From contig NZ_OZ244111.1 of the NCBI RefSeq assembly GCF_965215655.1, positions 2,480,001-2,544,000 of the forward strand: a DNA stretch of 64,000 nt. Reading direction: 5' to 3'. Of the stretch, positions 40,301 through 48,250 are shown one piece after another. This stretch comes from Nioella sp965215655. Lineage in GTDB: Bacteria > Pseudomonadota > Alphaproteobacteria > Rhodobacterales > Rhodobacteraceae. The notes below the pieces were generated by a model. That model was not told the DNA's origin and searched no databases. It saw only the letters and a program-made list of their open reading frames with translations. A program made the translations under genes and the position numbers. Position 1 is the stretch's first letter. Each line of letters begins with the position of its first letter.

Positions 40301-40833
40301 CAGTTCACGGCCCCCATGGTTTGAACGGTTTTCGGTGTGACGAAGTGATAAGCCCCATCGAGATAGGTCAGCGGCTCGCGATCCCCATGGCCGACGGCCT
40401 CGACACGGCCAAAGACCACCAGATGACTGCCCGACTGAACCACGTTGTCGACGGTGCAGGCGAAACTGGTCGCGCCCTCGATCTGCGGCGGCATGCCCTT
40501 GTCACCCTGACAGGGAATGCCGGTAAACCGGTCTGCGATTTCCCGGTCATGGGCCCCGGCGAAGCGGTCCGCGATACGGTCGCTGTGATCGGGCAGCACG
40601 TTGACGCAGAAACGCCCGTTTGCCTCGACCGCCGCCGCGATGCGGCTTTTGGCGTGCAGGCAGACCAGCACCGTCGGCGGATCGGCCGACACCGAAGAAA
40701 ATGCACTGACTGTCGCCCCGTGCCGTCCGGCACTGCCATCGGTGGTGACCACAGTCACGCTGGACGCCACGCGGCGCATTGCGTTGATGAAATCTGCCCG
40801 CTCGACGGCGGGTTTTGGGGGTGTCCCCTGCAT
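40300..40833 (-). CDS. Flavin reductase, HpaC/RutF-like
   Basis: A 177-residue FMN reductase with VVTTDGSAGRHGATVSAFSSVSADPPTVLVCLHAKS and a CVNVLPDHSDRIADRFAG block. The family (flavin_red domain) supplies FMNH2 to two-component monooxygenases such as the LLM protein in this operon. It is the first gene of the operon and divergent from a LysR regulator across 114 bases. No ribosome binding site anomaly is seen. Confidence 0.9.
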   Translation of the reverse strand: MQGTPPKPAVERADFINAMRRVASSVTVVTTDGSAGRHGATVSAFSSVSADPPTVLVCLHAKSRIAAAVEANGRFCVNVLPDHSDRIADRFAGAHDREIADRFTGIPCQGDKGMPPQIEGATSFACTVDNVVQSGSHLVVFGRVEAVGHGDREPLTYLDGAYHFVTPKTVQTMGAVN

Positions 40834-40920
40834 CGCAACCTCCCTTGCTCTGCCGGTTTCGCGTTAAGGAGAAGGTTGCAGATTCGGTCGTATTTGTATA
40901 ACGAATTATTTTAAGCAATA

Positions 40921-40939
40921 AATTCAACTTTCTTGAATT
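40921..40939. promoter_or_regulatory. LysR-type inverted repeat
   Basis: AATTCAA (40921-40927) and TTGAATT (40933-40939) are perfect reverse complements around CTTTC, eight bases before the LysR start. A second symmetric element TCGT-N9-ACGA lies at 40888-40904. Together they form a plausible autoregulatory plus activation site for the divergent operon. Confidence 0.62.
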
Positions 40940-40947
40940 GATAAATC

Positions 40948-41778
40948 ATGAACCTCGCCGCCCTGCAAACCTTCGTCGCCATCGTCGAAACCGGGTCGCT
41001 GGTGCGCGCCTCGGAACGGCTGCACGTGACACAATCGACCGTGACCATGCGGCTGAAGGCTTTGGAGGCGGAACTGGGTCAGACGGTGCTGAACCGGCAG
41101 AAATCCGGGGTGACCCTGACCCCTGCGGGCACAAAGCTGCTGAACTATGCGCAAATCATGATCGGGCTTTGGCGTCAGGCCAAGCTGGAGGCCGGGTTGC
41201 CCACGGGCGTCAACATGATCTGCAACTTCGGCTGCACGCCGGAACTCTGGCCAATCGGTGGCAAGCGCATCTTCGACATGATCCGGGCGCGTCAGCCGGA
41301 TATCGCCCTGTCGGTTTATCACGGCAGCCCCGAGGTGCTGGACAGATGGATGTCAGCGGGTCAGATCGACCTGTGCCTGACCCGTGAACCGGTCGCGCGC
41401 AAGGGCCAGACGGTGCTGCCCCTGCCCGCCGATGAACTAGCACTTTACTCCGACCGGCCCGATACGCCCGTTCGCAGCGGGTCGAATTACATCTTCGTGG
41501 ATTACGGCGAGGATTTCCGCCGCAGCCATGGCGAGGAATACCACGACGCAGGCACTGCCCGGACAACCTTTAACGCGGCCGTCGCGGCGCTGGATTACCT
41601 GCTGGAAGTGGGCGGATCCGTCTATCTACCCCGGTCCCTGGTCGCGGCCCGAACCGATGCCACGGGGCTGTATGAAATCGCCGACGCCCCGCTCTTTGCC
41701 CTAGGCACCTATCTGCTGATGCCAGAGACCGCGAAAAGCACCTGGAACTGGATCGCCGAGGCATTTGCGCAAGGCTGA
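40948..41778 (+). CDS. LysR-family regulator, divergent to the monooxygenase operon
   Basis: A 276-residue LTTR whose HTH is ETGSLVRASERLHVTQSTVTM followed by RLKALEAELGQTVLNR. The effector domain is somewhat short. Divergent placement immediately upstream of the flavin reductase-monooxygenase operon makes it the probable regulator of that operon. The effector would be its substrate or an intermediate, which cannot be named. Confidence 0.88.
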   Translation: MNLAALQTFVAIVETGSLVRASERLHVTQSTVTMRLKALEAELGQTVLNRQKSGVTLTPAGTKLLNYAQIMIGLWRQAKLEAGLPTGVNMICNFGCTPELWPIGGKRIFDMIRARQPDIALSVYHGSPEVLDRWMSAGQIDLCLTREPVARKGQTVLPLPADELALYSDRPDTPVRSGSNYIFVDYGEDFRRSHGEEYHDAGTARTTFNAAVAALDYLLEVGGSVYLPRSLVAARTDATGLYEIADAPLFALGTYLLMPETAKSTWNWIAEAFAQG

Positions 41779-41853
41779 CTCCATCTGGCAAATTGCGTGG
41801 CCCCCACCAGTTTGCTAGCCTACCGCCAGCACCGGGGAGAGTGCAGGGACATC

Positions 41854-42954
41854 ATGCTCGACTACACACATAATGGCTGGCTTGTTGCGGCCTCTCTGGC
41901 CGTGGCCCTGATGGCTGGCTTCACGGGGCTGTCCCTGACCCATGGGGCGTCGCGGCTGGACCGGCCAAGGCGCAAGATCATCGTGGCACTGGCAGCGGTG
42001 GTTCTGGGCGGCGGTATCTGGTCGATGCATTTTGTGGCGATGCTGGGGCTGCAACTGCCGATCCTGTTCTATTACGACGCGCTGATCACGCTCGCCTCGG
42101 CCCTGATCGCGATCCTGATGGTGGGGCTGGCGCTGCTGCTATTGCATTTCCGCGCCCGGTCTTTGCCGGTCATTGTCGGTGCGGGAACGATCGTGGGGCT
42201 TGGTATCGTGGTGATGCATTACGTGGGCATGGCTGGGATGCAGCTGTGCAGACCGGTCTACACGGCTTTGGATGTCGCGATAGCGACCCTGGCGTCGGTC
42301 GTGCTGTCAGTGCTGGCGATCTGGGTCGCTTATGACAGCCGCACGCATCGCAACATCCTGCTTGGCACCGCCTGTTTCGGGCTGGCGGTCTTCACCATGC
42401 ATTTCGTGGCAACGGGCCTAACCAGCTTTACCGCCGCTGATGCAGGGGGCGGGGCCGGGCCGACGCTGAGCAATCAGGTGCTGGCCATGGGCGTCACGGT
42501 CTCGGCCTTCCTGATCTGCGGGGCCTTCCTGCTGACCGGCATCACCTTCATAGAACCTGTCCCCAGCGCCACCACGCCCCCACCGTCGCCCCCCTCGGCA
42601 CCGCGCGCGACCGCAAGCGCCACGGCAGGCGTTCCCTATGAACGTGACGGCAAGACGGTCTTTGCTACCCCGTCCCGCATCGCCGCCATTCGTGCGGAAG
42701 GGCATTACACGGTGCTCTATGTCGGGGCCGAGAAACTCTTCTGCCCCTGGACCATATCCGAGGCAGATGAGCGCCTGGCATCTGCGGGCTTCCTGCGGGT
42801 GCACCGCAGCTACCTCGTGAACCCCGCGCATGTGTCCAGCTTCGAGCGACACAAGGACAACGGCACCTGCTATTTCGAGGGAGTCGCCTCGCTGCCCAAG
42901 GTGCCCGTCAGCCGATCACGCCTGAGCGACATTCGGGAGGCGCTCGGGCTCTGA
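41854..42954 (+). CDS. MHYT-LytTR sensor/regulator, CoxC/CoxH-like
   Basis: A 366-residue protein. The N-terminal 230 residues form about seven membrane helices with MHYT-type motifs MHFVAML, MHYVGMAGM and MHFVATGL, proposed to bind copper and sense CO, O2 or NO. A Pro/Thr-rich linker leads to a LytTR DNA-binding domain (IRAEGHYTVLYVG to VSRSRLSDIREALG). In Oligotropha carboxidovorans the cox cluster encodes MHYT-LytTR proteins CoxC and CoxH, so this is a probable CO-responsive regulator of the following coxMSL genes. The ATG at 41854 follows GCAGGGACATC. An imperfect direct repeat suited to LytTR binding lies just after its stop codon. Confidence 0.86.
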   Translation: MLDYTHNGWLVAASLAVALMAGFTGLSLTHGASRLDRPRRKIIVALAAVVLGGGIWSMHFVAMLGLQLPILFYYDALITLASALIAILMVGLALLLLHFRARSLPVIVGAGTIVGLGIVVMHYVGMAGMQLCRPVYTALDVAIATLASVVLSVLAIWVAYDSRTHRNILLGTACFGLAVFTMHFVATGLTSFTAADAGGGAGPTLSNQVLAMGVTVSAFLICGAFLLTGITFIEPVPSATTPPPSPPSAPRATASATAGVPYERDGKTVFATPSRIAAIRAEGHYTVLYVGAEKLFCPWTISEADERLASAGFLRVHRSYLVNPAHVSSFERHKDNGTCYFEGVASLPKVPVSRSRLSDIREALGL

Positions 42955-42955
42955 T

Positions 42956-42988
42956 CGCAACTCGTGCAGCTCATTCGCATTTCGTGAA
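42956..42988 (+). promoter_or_regulatory. Direct repeat upstream of coxM, candidate LytTR site
   Basis: CGCAACTCGTGCA (42956-42968) and CGCATTTCGTGAA (42976-42988) agree at 10 of 13 positions with starts 20 bases apart, about two helical turns. LytTR proteins bind such imperfect direct repeats. The pair lies between the MHYT-LytTR gene and coxM. Confidence 0.55.
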
Positions 42989-43096
42989 ACAGATGGCGCG
43001 GCCTGTTCCCGGCCGCTGGAATGCAACCGCATAGTGATCGTTCCATGTCCCCGGACCCGATTGGCCAAGGCCTCGGGCGCAGGGAGGACAACAGAC

Positions 43097-43930
43097 ATGA
43101 TACCAGCCGGTTTCGAGTATCACCGGCCGACCGATACGGCGTCGGCCATCAGCATCTTGCAGGAACACGGGGATGAAGCGCGGGTCATCGCGGGCGGGCA
43201 CAGCCTGATCCCGATGATGAAGCTGCGCATGGCCGATCTGGCCCATGTGATCGACCTACAGGATATTCAGGAGATGAAGGGGATCGAGATCGGCGCGGAC
43301 AGCGTCACGCTCGGTGCCATGGTCACCCAGCACGAGCTGATTACCCATGACGGATTGGCGGCGGCAGTGCCGATCATCCGCGAGGCTGCCTTGCAGATCG
43401 CGGACCCGCAGGTGCGCTACATGGGTACTGTCGGCGGCAACGTGGCCAATGGCGATCCGGGCAACGACATGCCAGGGCTGATGCAGTGCCTTGACGCGTC
43501 TTTCGAACTGGTGGGCCCCGACGGCACCCGGACCGTGGCCGCGCGCGAGTTTTACGAGGCCGCCTATTTCACCGCCCGCGAGGACGAGGAAATCCTGACC
43601 CGGATCACGATCCCGGTGCCGGGGGCCGGCGTGGGCCAGGCTTATGAGAAGCAGAAGCGCAAGATCGGTGACTATGCCACCGCCGCCGCCGCCGTGATGG
43701 TCGGGAACGGGTCGGCCTCGGTCGCGATGACCAACCTTGCCGACACGCCGATCTGGTCGGAAGCGGCCAGCGCCGCGCTTGCGGGTGGTGACGTGGAAGG
43801 CTGCGTTTCCGCCATGCTCGACGCCATCGACCCGGTCGAGGACAATCGCGGCCCGGTCGCATTCAAGAAACACGTCGCCGCCGTCATGCTGCGCCGCGCC
43901 ATCGCGCGCGCCATGAGCCGCGCGGGCTGA
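43097..43930 (+). CDS. coxM: Carbon monoxide dehydrogenase, medium FAD subunit
   Basis: A 277-residue flavoprotein of the xanthine oxidase family. FAD contacts are in AGGHSLIPMMKLRMADLAHVIDL and TVGGNVANGDPGNDMPG. It passes electrons from the small Fe-S subunit towards the quinone pool. The ATG at 43097 follows AGGGAGGACAACAGAC. It is the first structural gene in coxM-coxS-coxL, 142 bases downstream of the MHYT-LytTR gene. Confidence 0.95.
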   Translation: MIPAGFEYHRPTDTASAISILQEHGDEARVIAGGHSLIPMMKLRMADLAHVIDLQDIQEMKGIEIGADSVTLGAMVTQHELITHDGLAAAVPIIREAALQIADPQVRYMGTVGGNVANGDPGNDMPGLMQCLDASFELVGPDGTRTVAAREFYEAAYFTAREDEEILTRITIPVPGAGVGQAYEKQKRKIGDYATAAAAVMVGNGSASVAMTNLADTPIWSEAASAALAGGDVEGCVSAMLDAIDPVEDNRGPVAFKKHVAAVMLRRAIARAMSRAG

Positions 43931-43941
43931 GGAGAACGCTC

Positions 43942-44436
43942 ATGTCAAAGATGCACGTAAAACTGAACGTGAACGGGCGCGAGGTCGAGGGCCTTGCAGA
44001 GCCGCGCACGCTGCTGATCCATTTCCTGCGGGAAAACCTGCGCATCACCGGGCCGCACATTGGCTGCGAGACCAGCCATTGCGGGGCCTGCACGGTGGAT
44101 ATCGACGGCAAGTCGGTGAAATCCTGCACCGTCTTCGTGGCGCAGGCCAACGGGTCCGATGTGACCACGGTCGAGGGACTCGTCAACGAAGATGGCAGCC
44201 TTGGCGTCATTCAGGAGATGTTCCGCGAACATCACGGGCTGCAATGCGGCTTCTGCACGCCGGGGATGATCACCCGCGCGCATCGCTTGCTGCAGGAAAA
44301 CCCGACGCCCACCGAGGAAGAGGTGCGGTTCGGCATGGCCGGCAATCTCTGCCGCTGCACGGGCTACCAGAACATCGTCAAGGCCATCATGGCGTCGGCT
44401 GACATGCTGAACGCCCAGAAGGAGGCTGCGGAATGA
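43942..44436 (+). CDS. coxS: Carbon monoxide dehydrogenase, small [2Fe-2S] subunit
   Basis: A 164-residue protein with two [2Fe-2S] clusters: the plant-type set in CETSHCGACTVDI with a distal C in SVKSC, and the helical set in CGFCTPGM and CRCTGYQNI. It links the CoxL Mo-Cu site to CoxM FAD. AGGAGAACGCTC precedes the ATG, and the stop overlaps the coxL start (ATGA). Confidence 0.97.
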   Translation: MSKMHVKLNVNGREVEGLAEPRTLLIHFLRENLRITGPHIGCETSHCGACTVDIDGKSVKSCTVFVAQANGSDVTTVEGLVNEDGSLGVIQEMFREHHGLQCGFCTPGMITRAHRLLQENPTPTEEEVRFGMAGNLCRCTGYQNIVKAIMASADMLNAQKEAAE

Positions 44437-46850
44437 ACGACCAGAGCATGACCCCCGAAGAACGCGCTGCCAATCTCAAGGGCATGGGCTGCTCGCGCAA
44501 GCGGGTGGAGGATGTGCGCTTCACGCAAGGCAAGGGCAACTATGTCGATGACATCAAGATGGACGGGATGCTGTTTGGCGATTTCGTCCGCTCCCCCTAT
44601 GCCCATGCCCGCGTGGTGTCCGTCAACAAGGAGGCCGCGCTGGCCCTGCCCGGTGTGGTGGCGGTGCTCACCGCCGAAGACCTTGCGCCGCTCGGGCTTC
44701 ATTGGATGCCGACGCTGGCGGGCGACAAGCAGATGGTGCTGGCCGATGGCAAGGTGCTGTTCCAGGGCCAGGAGGTCGCCTATGTGGTGGCCGAGGACCG
44801 CTATATCGCGGCGGACGCGGTGGAACTGGTCGAGGTGGAATACGAGGAACTTCCCGTTATCACCGATCCGTTCGAGGCGATGAAATCGGACGTGGTCCTG
44901 CGCGAAGACCTTGAGGGGCAGACCGAAGGGGCCCATGGCCCGCGCAAGCACCACAACCACATATTCACCTGGGAAGTGGGTGACAAGGACGGAACCGAGG
45001 CGGTTCTGGGCGGTGCCGAGGTGGTGGCCGAGGAGATGGTCTATTACCATCGGACCCACCCTTGCCCGCTGGAAACCTGCGGCTGCGTGGCCTCGATGGA
45101 CAAGGTGACCGGCAAGCTGACGCTTTACGGCACCTTCCAGGCACCCCACGCGATCCGCACCGTGGTGTCGCTGATCTCGGGCCTGGCAGAACACAACATC
45201 CGCGTCATCAGCCCCGATATCGGCGGCGGCTTTGGCAACAAGGTGGGCGCCTATCCGGGCTATGTCTGTTCGGTCGTCGCCTCCATCGTGACGGGCAAGC
45301 CGGTGAAGTGGGTTGAGGACCGGATGGAAAACCTCATGTCCACGGCCTTTGCCCGCGACTACTGGATGCACGGCAAGATTGCCGCCACGAAAGAGGGCAA
45401 GATCACCGGGCTGTGGTGCCACACCACGGCAGACCACGGCGGGTTTGACGCCTGCGCCGACCCCACCAAGTTCCCGGCGGGTTTCATGAACATCTGCACC
45501 GGATCCTACGACATCCCGACCGCCTACCTTGCCGTTGATGGGGTCTATACCAACAAGGCACCGGGCGGCGTCGCCTATCGCTGTTCCTTCCGGGTGACGG
45601 AAGCGGCCTATTTCATCGAGCGGATGATCGAGGTTCTGGCGATCAAGCTCAACATGGACGCGGCCGAGCTGCGCCGGATCAACTTCATCCGGGCCGACCA
45701 GTTCCCCTACCAGTCGGCGCTTGGCTGGGAATATGACTCGGGCGACTACCACACCGCCTGGGACAAGGCGCTGAAGGCCGTGGGGTATGAGGACCTGCGC
45801 GCCGAACAGGCGCAGCGGGTCGAGGACTTCAAGGCAGGCAAGACGCGCAAGCTTCTGGGCATCGGCCTCACCCACTTCACGGAAATCGTGGGCGCGGGGC
45901 CGGTCAAGAACTGCGACATCCTCGGGCTTGGTATGTTCGACAGCTGCGAGATCCGCATCCACCCCACCGGATCGGCCATCGCGCGGCTTGGCACGATCAG
46001 CCAGGGTCAAGGCCACGCTACGACCTTCGCGCAGATCATCGCCAGCGAAATCGGCCTGCCCGCCGATGACATCACGCTGGAGGAGGGTGACACCGACACC
46101 GCCCCCTACGGCCTGGGCACCTATGGATCGCGCTCGACCCCCGTGGCGGGGGCGGCAACGGCCATGGCCGCCCGCAAGATCCGCGCCAAGGCGCAGATGA
46201 TCGCGGCCTACCTGCTGGAGGTCCATGACGACGACGTGGAATGGGACGTGGATCGCTTCACGGTCAAGGGCGCGCCCGAGCGCTTCAAGACCATGAAAGA
46301 GATCGCCTTCGCCGCCTACAACCAGGCCATTCCCGGTCTGGAACCTGGGCTGGAGGCGGTCAGCTACTACGACCCGCCCAACATGACCTACCCGTTCGGG
46401 GCCTATATCTGCGTGATGGAGATCGACGTGGACACCGGCGAGTGGGAGATCCGGCAGTTCTATGCGCTGGACGATTGCGGCACGCGGATTAACCCGATGA
46501 TCATCGAGGGTCAGGTCCATGGCGGCGTGACCGAAGCGCTCGCCATCGCCATGGGGCAGGAGATTGCCTATGATGAGATGGGGAATGTGAAGACCGGCAC
46601 GCTGATGGATTTCTTCATCCCGACCGCGTGGGAAACGCCCAATTACACCACCGACCACACGGTGACTCCGTCGCCGCACCACCCGATCGGGGCCAAGGGC
46701 GTGGGCGAAAGCCCCAACGTGGGCGGTGTTCCGGCCTTCTCGAACGCCGTGCACGATGCCTTCCGGCCCTTCGGGCTTGTGCAAAGCCACATGCCGCATG
46801 ACCATTGGCGGATCTGGAAGATCGCCAACGGGCTCGGCCTGCACGGCTGA
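44433..46850 (+). CDS. coxL: Form I aerobic carbon monoxide dehydrogenase, large Mo-Cu subunit
   Basis: An 805-residue catalytic subunit that oxidises CO with water to CO2. The form I signature AYRCSFR is present, with the copper-liganding cysteine at residue 384 (C388 in O. carboxidovorans), so this is a true CO dehydrogenase. The catalytic glutamate of KGVGESPNVGG is E759. Molybdopterin-cytosine-dinucleotide binding blocks such as GGFGNKVGAYPG and GTYGSRSTPVAG are intact. Length agrees with the family. An inverted repeat follows its stop. Confidence 0.97.
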   Translation: MNDQSMTPEERAANLKGMGCSRKRVEDVRFTQGKGNYVDDIKMDGMLFGDFVRSPYAHARVVSVNKEAALALPGVVAVLTAEDLAPLGLHWMPTLAGDKQMVLADGKVLFQGQEVAYVVAEDRYIAADAVELVEVEYEELPVITDPFEAMKSDVVLREDLEGQTEGAHGPRKHHNHIFTWEVGDKDGTEAVLGGAEVVAEEMVYYHRTHPCPLETCGCVASMDKVTGKLTLYGTFQAPHAIRTVVSLISGLAEHNIRVISPDIGGGFGNKVGAYPGYVCSVVASIVTGKPVKWVEDRMENLMSTAFARDYWMHGKIAATKEGKITGLWCHTTADHGGFDACADPTKFPAGFMNICTGSYDIPTAYLAVDGVYTNKAPGGVAYRCSFRVTEAAYFIERMIEVLAIKLNMDAAELRRINFIRADQFPYQSALGWEYDSGDYHTAWDKALKAVGYEDLRAEQAQRVEDFKAGKTRKLLGIGLTHFTEIVGAGPVKNCDILGLGMFDSCEIRIHPTGSAIARLGTISQGQGHATTFAQIIASEIGLPADDITLEEGDTDTAPYGLGTYGSRSTPVAGAATAMAARKIRAKAQMIAAYLLEVHDDDVEWDVDRFTVKGAPERFKTMKEIAFAAYNQAIPGLEPGLEAVSYYDPPNMTYPFGAYICVMEIDVDTGEWEIRQFYALDDCGTRINPMIIEGQVHGGVTEALAIAMGQEIAYDEMGNVKTGTLMDFFIPTAWETPNYTTDHTVTPSPHHPIGAKGVGESPNVGGVPAFSNAVHDAFRPFGLVQSHMPHDHWRIWKIANGLGLHG

Positions 46851-46858
46851 TCGTGGAC

Positions 46859-46892
46859 TGGCCGCCGCGCTTCTTTCCAAGTGCGGCGGCCA
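46859..46892. promoter_or_regulatory. GC-rich hairpin between coxL and the RidA gene
   Basis: TGGCCGCCGC (46859-46868) and GCGGCGGCCA (46883-46892) pair perfectly around a 14-base loop. There is no T-run, so simple termination is unlikely. It could protect the 3' end of the coxMSL message and lower expression of the maturation genes that follow. Confidence 0.6.
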
Positions 46893-46907
46893 ACCGCGGA
46901 GGATTGC

Positions 46908-47390
46908 ATGAGCACGCCTGAGCAACGGATCGAATCCTTAGGACTGACCTTGCCACCGCCGGTACGTTTGCCGGATGGGGTCCATCTTCCGTTTTCGATG
47001 GTGAATGTCCGCGGAAACCGGGCATTGATTTCGGGCCATCCACGCCACGGTGCGGACGGCGGTCTTAACGGACCTTTCGGTCAGGTGGGTGCAGATTTGA
47101 CCACGGAGGAAGCCGCCGAGGCAGCATCCGAAATCGCATTATGCGTTCTTGCCAACCTCAAACAGGAAATTGGTGAATTGTCCCGCATAACCGGATGGAC
47201 GCGTGTGTTTGGCATGGTCAACTCCGCGCCGGGATATTCGGATCAGCACCTGGTGATCAACGGATTCAGCAATCTGGTCCTGGATGTCTTCGGCCCCGAG
47301 ATTGGGGCCCACGCACGCTCAGCCATCGGTACCGCCGGATTGCCGATGAATTTTGCCATTGAAGTCGAAGCCGAGGTGCTTGTGTCATGA
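46908..47390 (+). CDS. RidA-family protein inserted in the cox cluster
   Basis: A 160-residue Rid/YjgF-family protein (NVRGNRALISGHPRHG, ITGWTRVFGMVNSAPGYSDQHLVINGFSNLVLDVFG). RidA proteins hydrolyse reactive enamine/imine intermediates, but this is a longer YjgF-like subgroup whose activity is unproven. The ATG at 46908 follows GCGGAGGATTGC, and its stop overlaps coxD (ATGA). Form I cox clusters normally run coxL-coxD directly, so this insertion is unusual. A role in Mo-Cu enzyme maturation or in unrelated detoxification is possible. Confidence 0.85.
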   Translation: MSTPEQRIESLGLTLPPPVRLPDGVHLPFSMVNVRGNRALISGHPRHGADGGLNGPFGQVGADLTTEEAAEAASEIALCVLANLKQEIGELSRITGWTRVFGMVNSAPGYSDQHLVINGFSNLVLDVFGPEIGAHARSAIGTAGLPMNFAIEVEAEVLVS

Positions 47391-48250
47391 CCGCCCCCTC
47401 TGTCCTCCAACAGGGCCTTGCCCGCGCGGGCTATGTCGCCGACGACCGGCTGGCGATGGCGCTTCATCTCGCGCAGACGCTTGGCCGGCCTCTTTTGCTG
47501 GAAGGTCCCGCCGGGGTGGGCAAGACCGAGGTCGCCAAAGCCATGGCCGGCCTGCGTGACACGAAACTGATCCGTCTGCAGTGCTACGAGGGGCTGGATG
47601 CCTCGCATGCCATTTACGAATGGAATTACCAGAGGCAGTTGCTGGCGATCCGCGCAGCCGAAGGGAGCGCGAGCGAAGACGAGCTTTTTGCGGATAAATA
47701 CCTGCTTCGGAGGCCGCTTCTGGAGGCGATCAGCGAAGAGATACCGCCCGTTTTGCTGATTGACGAAATTGACCGCGCCGACGAAGAGTTCGAGGCTTAC
47801 CTTCTTGAAATACTGTCGGATTTTCAAATCACGATCCCCGAGCTTGGCACCATCCGGGCAAAGTCGCGTCCGATCATGATCTTGACTGCCAACGGTACGC
47901 GCGATCTGTCAGATGCGCTGCGACGCAGGTGTCTTTATTCCTTCCTCGACTATCCCGACCGCGACACAGAACTCGCGATCCTGAAGGCGAGGATGCCGGA
48001 GATCGAGGCCCAACTCGCGCGTCAGATCGTGGGGGTGGTGCAGGCCCTGCGCAAGGAGGATCTGGAGAAAACTCCGGGCATTGCCGAGATGCTGGATTGG
48101 GCGGCTGCGCTTTCCGGCCTTGGTGTGAACGATCTGGCCAAAGCACGTGACGAGGTACAGGCCACTCTGGTCTGTCTTTTGAAAACCGCTGCCGACTACG
48201 ACGCCGCACCGGCCGAGGTCATGGACCGGCTGATTGGAAAGGTGGCCTGA
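47387..48250 (+). CDS. coxD: MoxR-family AAA ATPase, CO dehydrogenase maturation
   Basis: A 287-residue AAA+ ATPase with Walker A GPAGVGKTEVAKAMAG, Walker B VLLIDEIDRADEEFEAYLLEIL and sensor region ILTANGTRDLSDALRRRCLYSFLDYP. CoxD drives assembly of the CuSMoO2 centre in CoxL together with CoxE and CoxF. It is joined by overlaps to the RidA gene and coxE. Length is typical of the family. Confidence 0.95.
   Translation: MTAPSVLQQGLARAGYVADDRLAMALHLAQTLGRPLLLEGPAGVGKTEVAKAMAGLRDTKLIRLQCYEGLDASHAIYEWNYQRQLLAIRAAEGSASEDELFADKYLLRRPLLEAISEEIPPVLLIDEIDRADEEFEAYLLEILSDFQITIPELGTIRAKSRPIMILTANGTRDLSDALRRRCLYSFLDYPDRDTELAILKARMPEIEAQLARQIVGVVQALRKEDLEKTPGIAEMLDWAAALSGLGVNDLAKARDEVQATLVCLLKTAADYDAAPAEVMDRLIGKVA

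Noticed and set aside
41788..41815. Imperfect hairpin between the LysR gene and the MHYT-LytTR gene as a terminator
   Set aside because: Pairing is interrupted and there is no T-run, so I do not claim it.
45570..45600. Form II CoxL-like (putative) enzyme
   Set aside because: The active-site loop reads AYRCSFR, the form I signature, not AYRGAGR.
44364..46925. Long minus-strand open frame opposite coxL
   Set aside because: coxL has the form I signature and full-length homology; the antisense frame has low-complexity composition.
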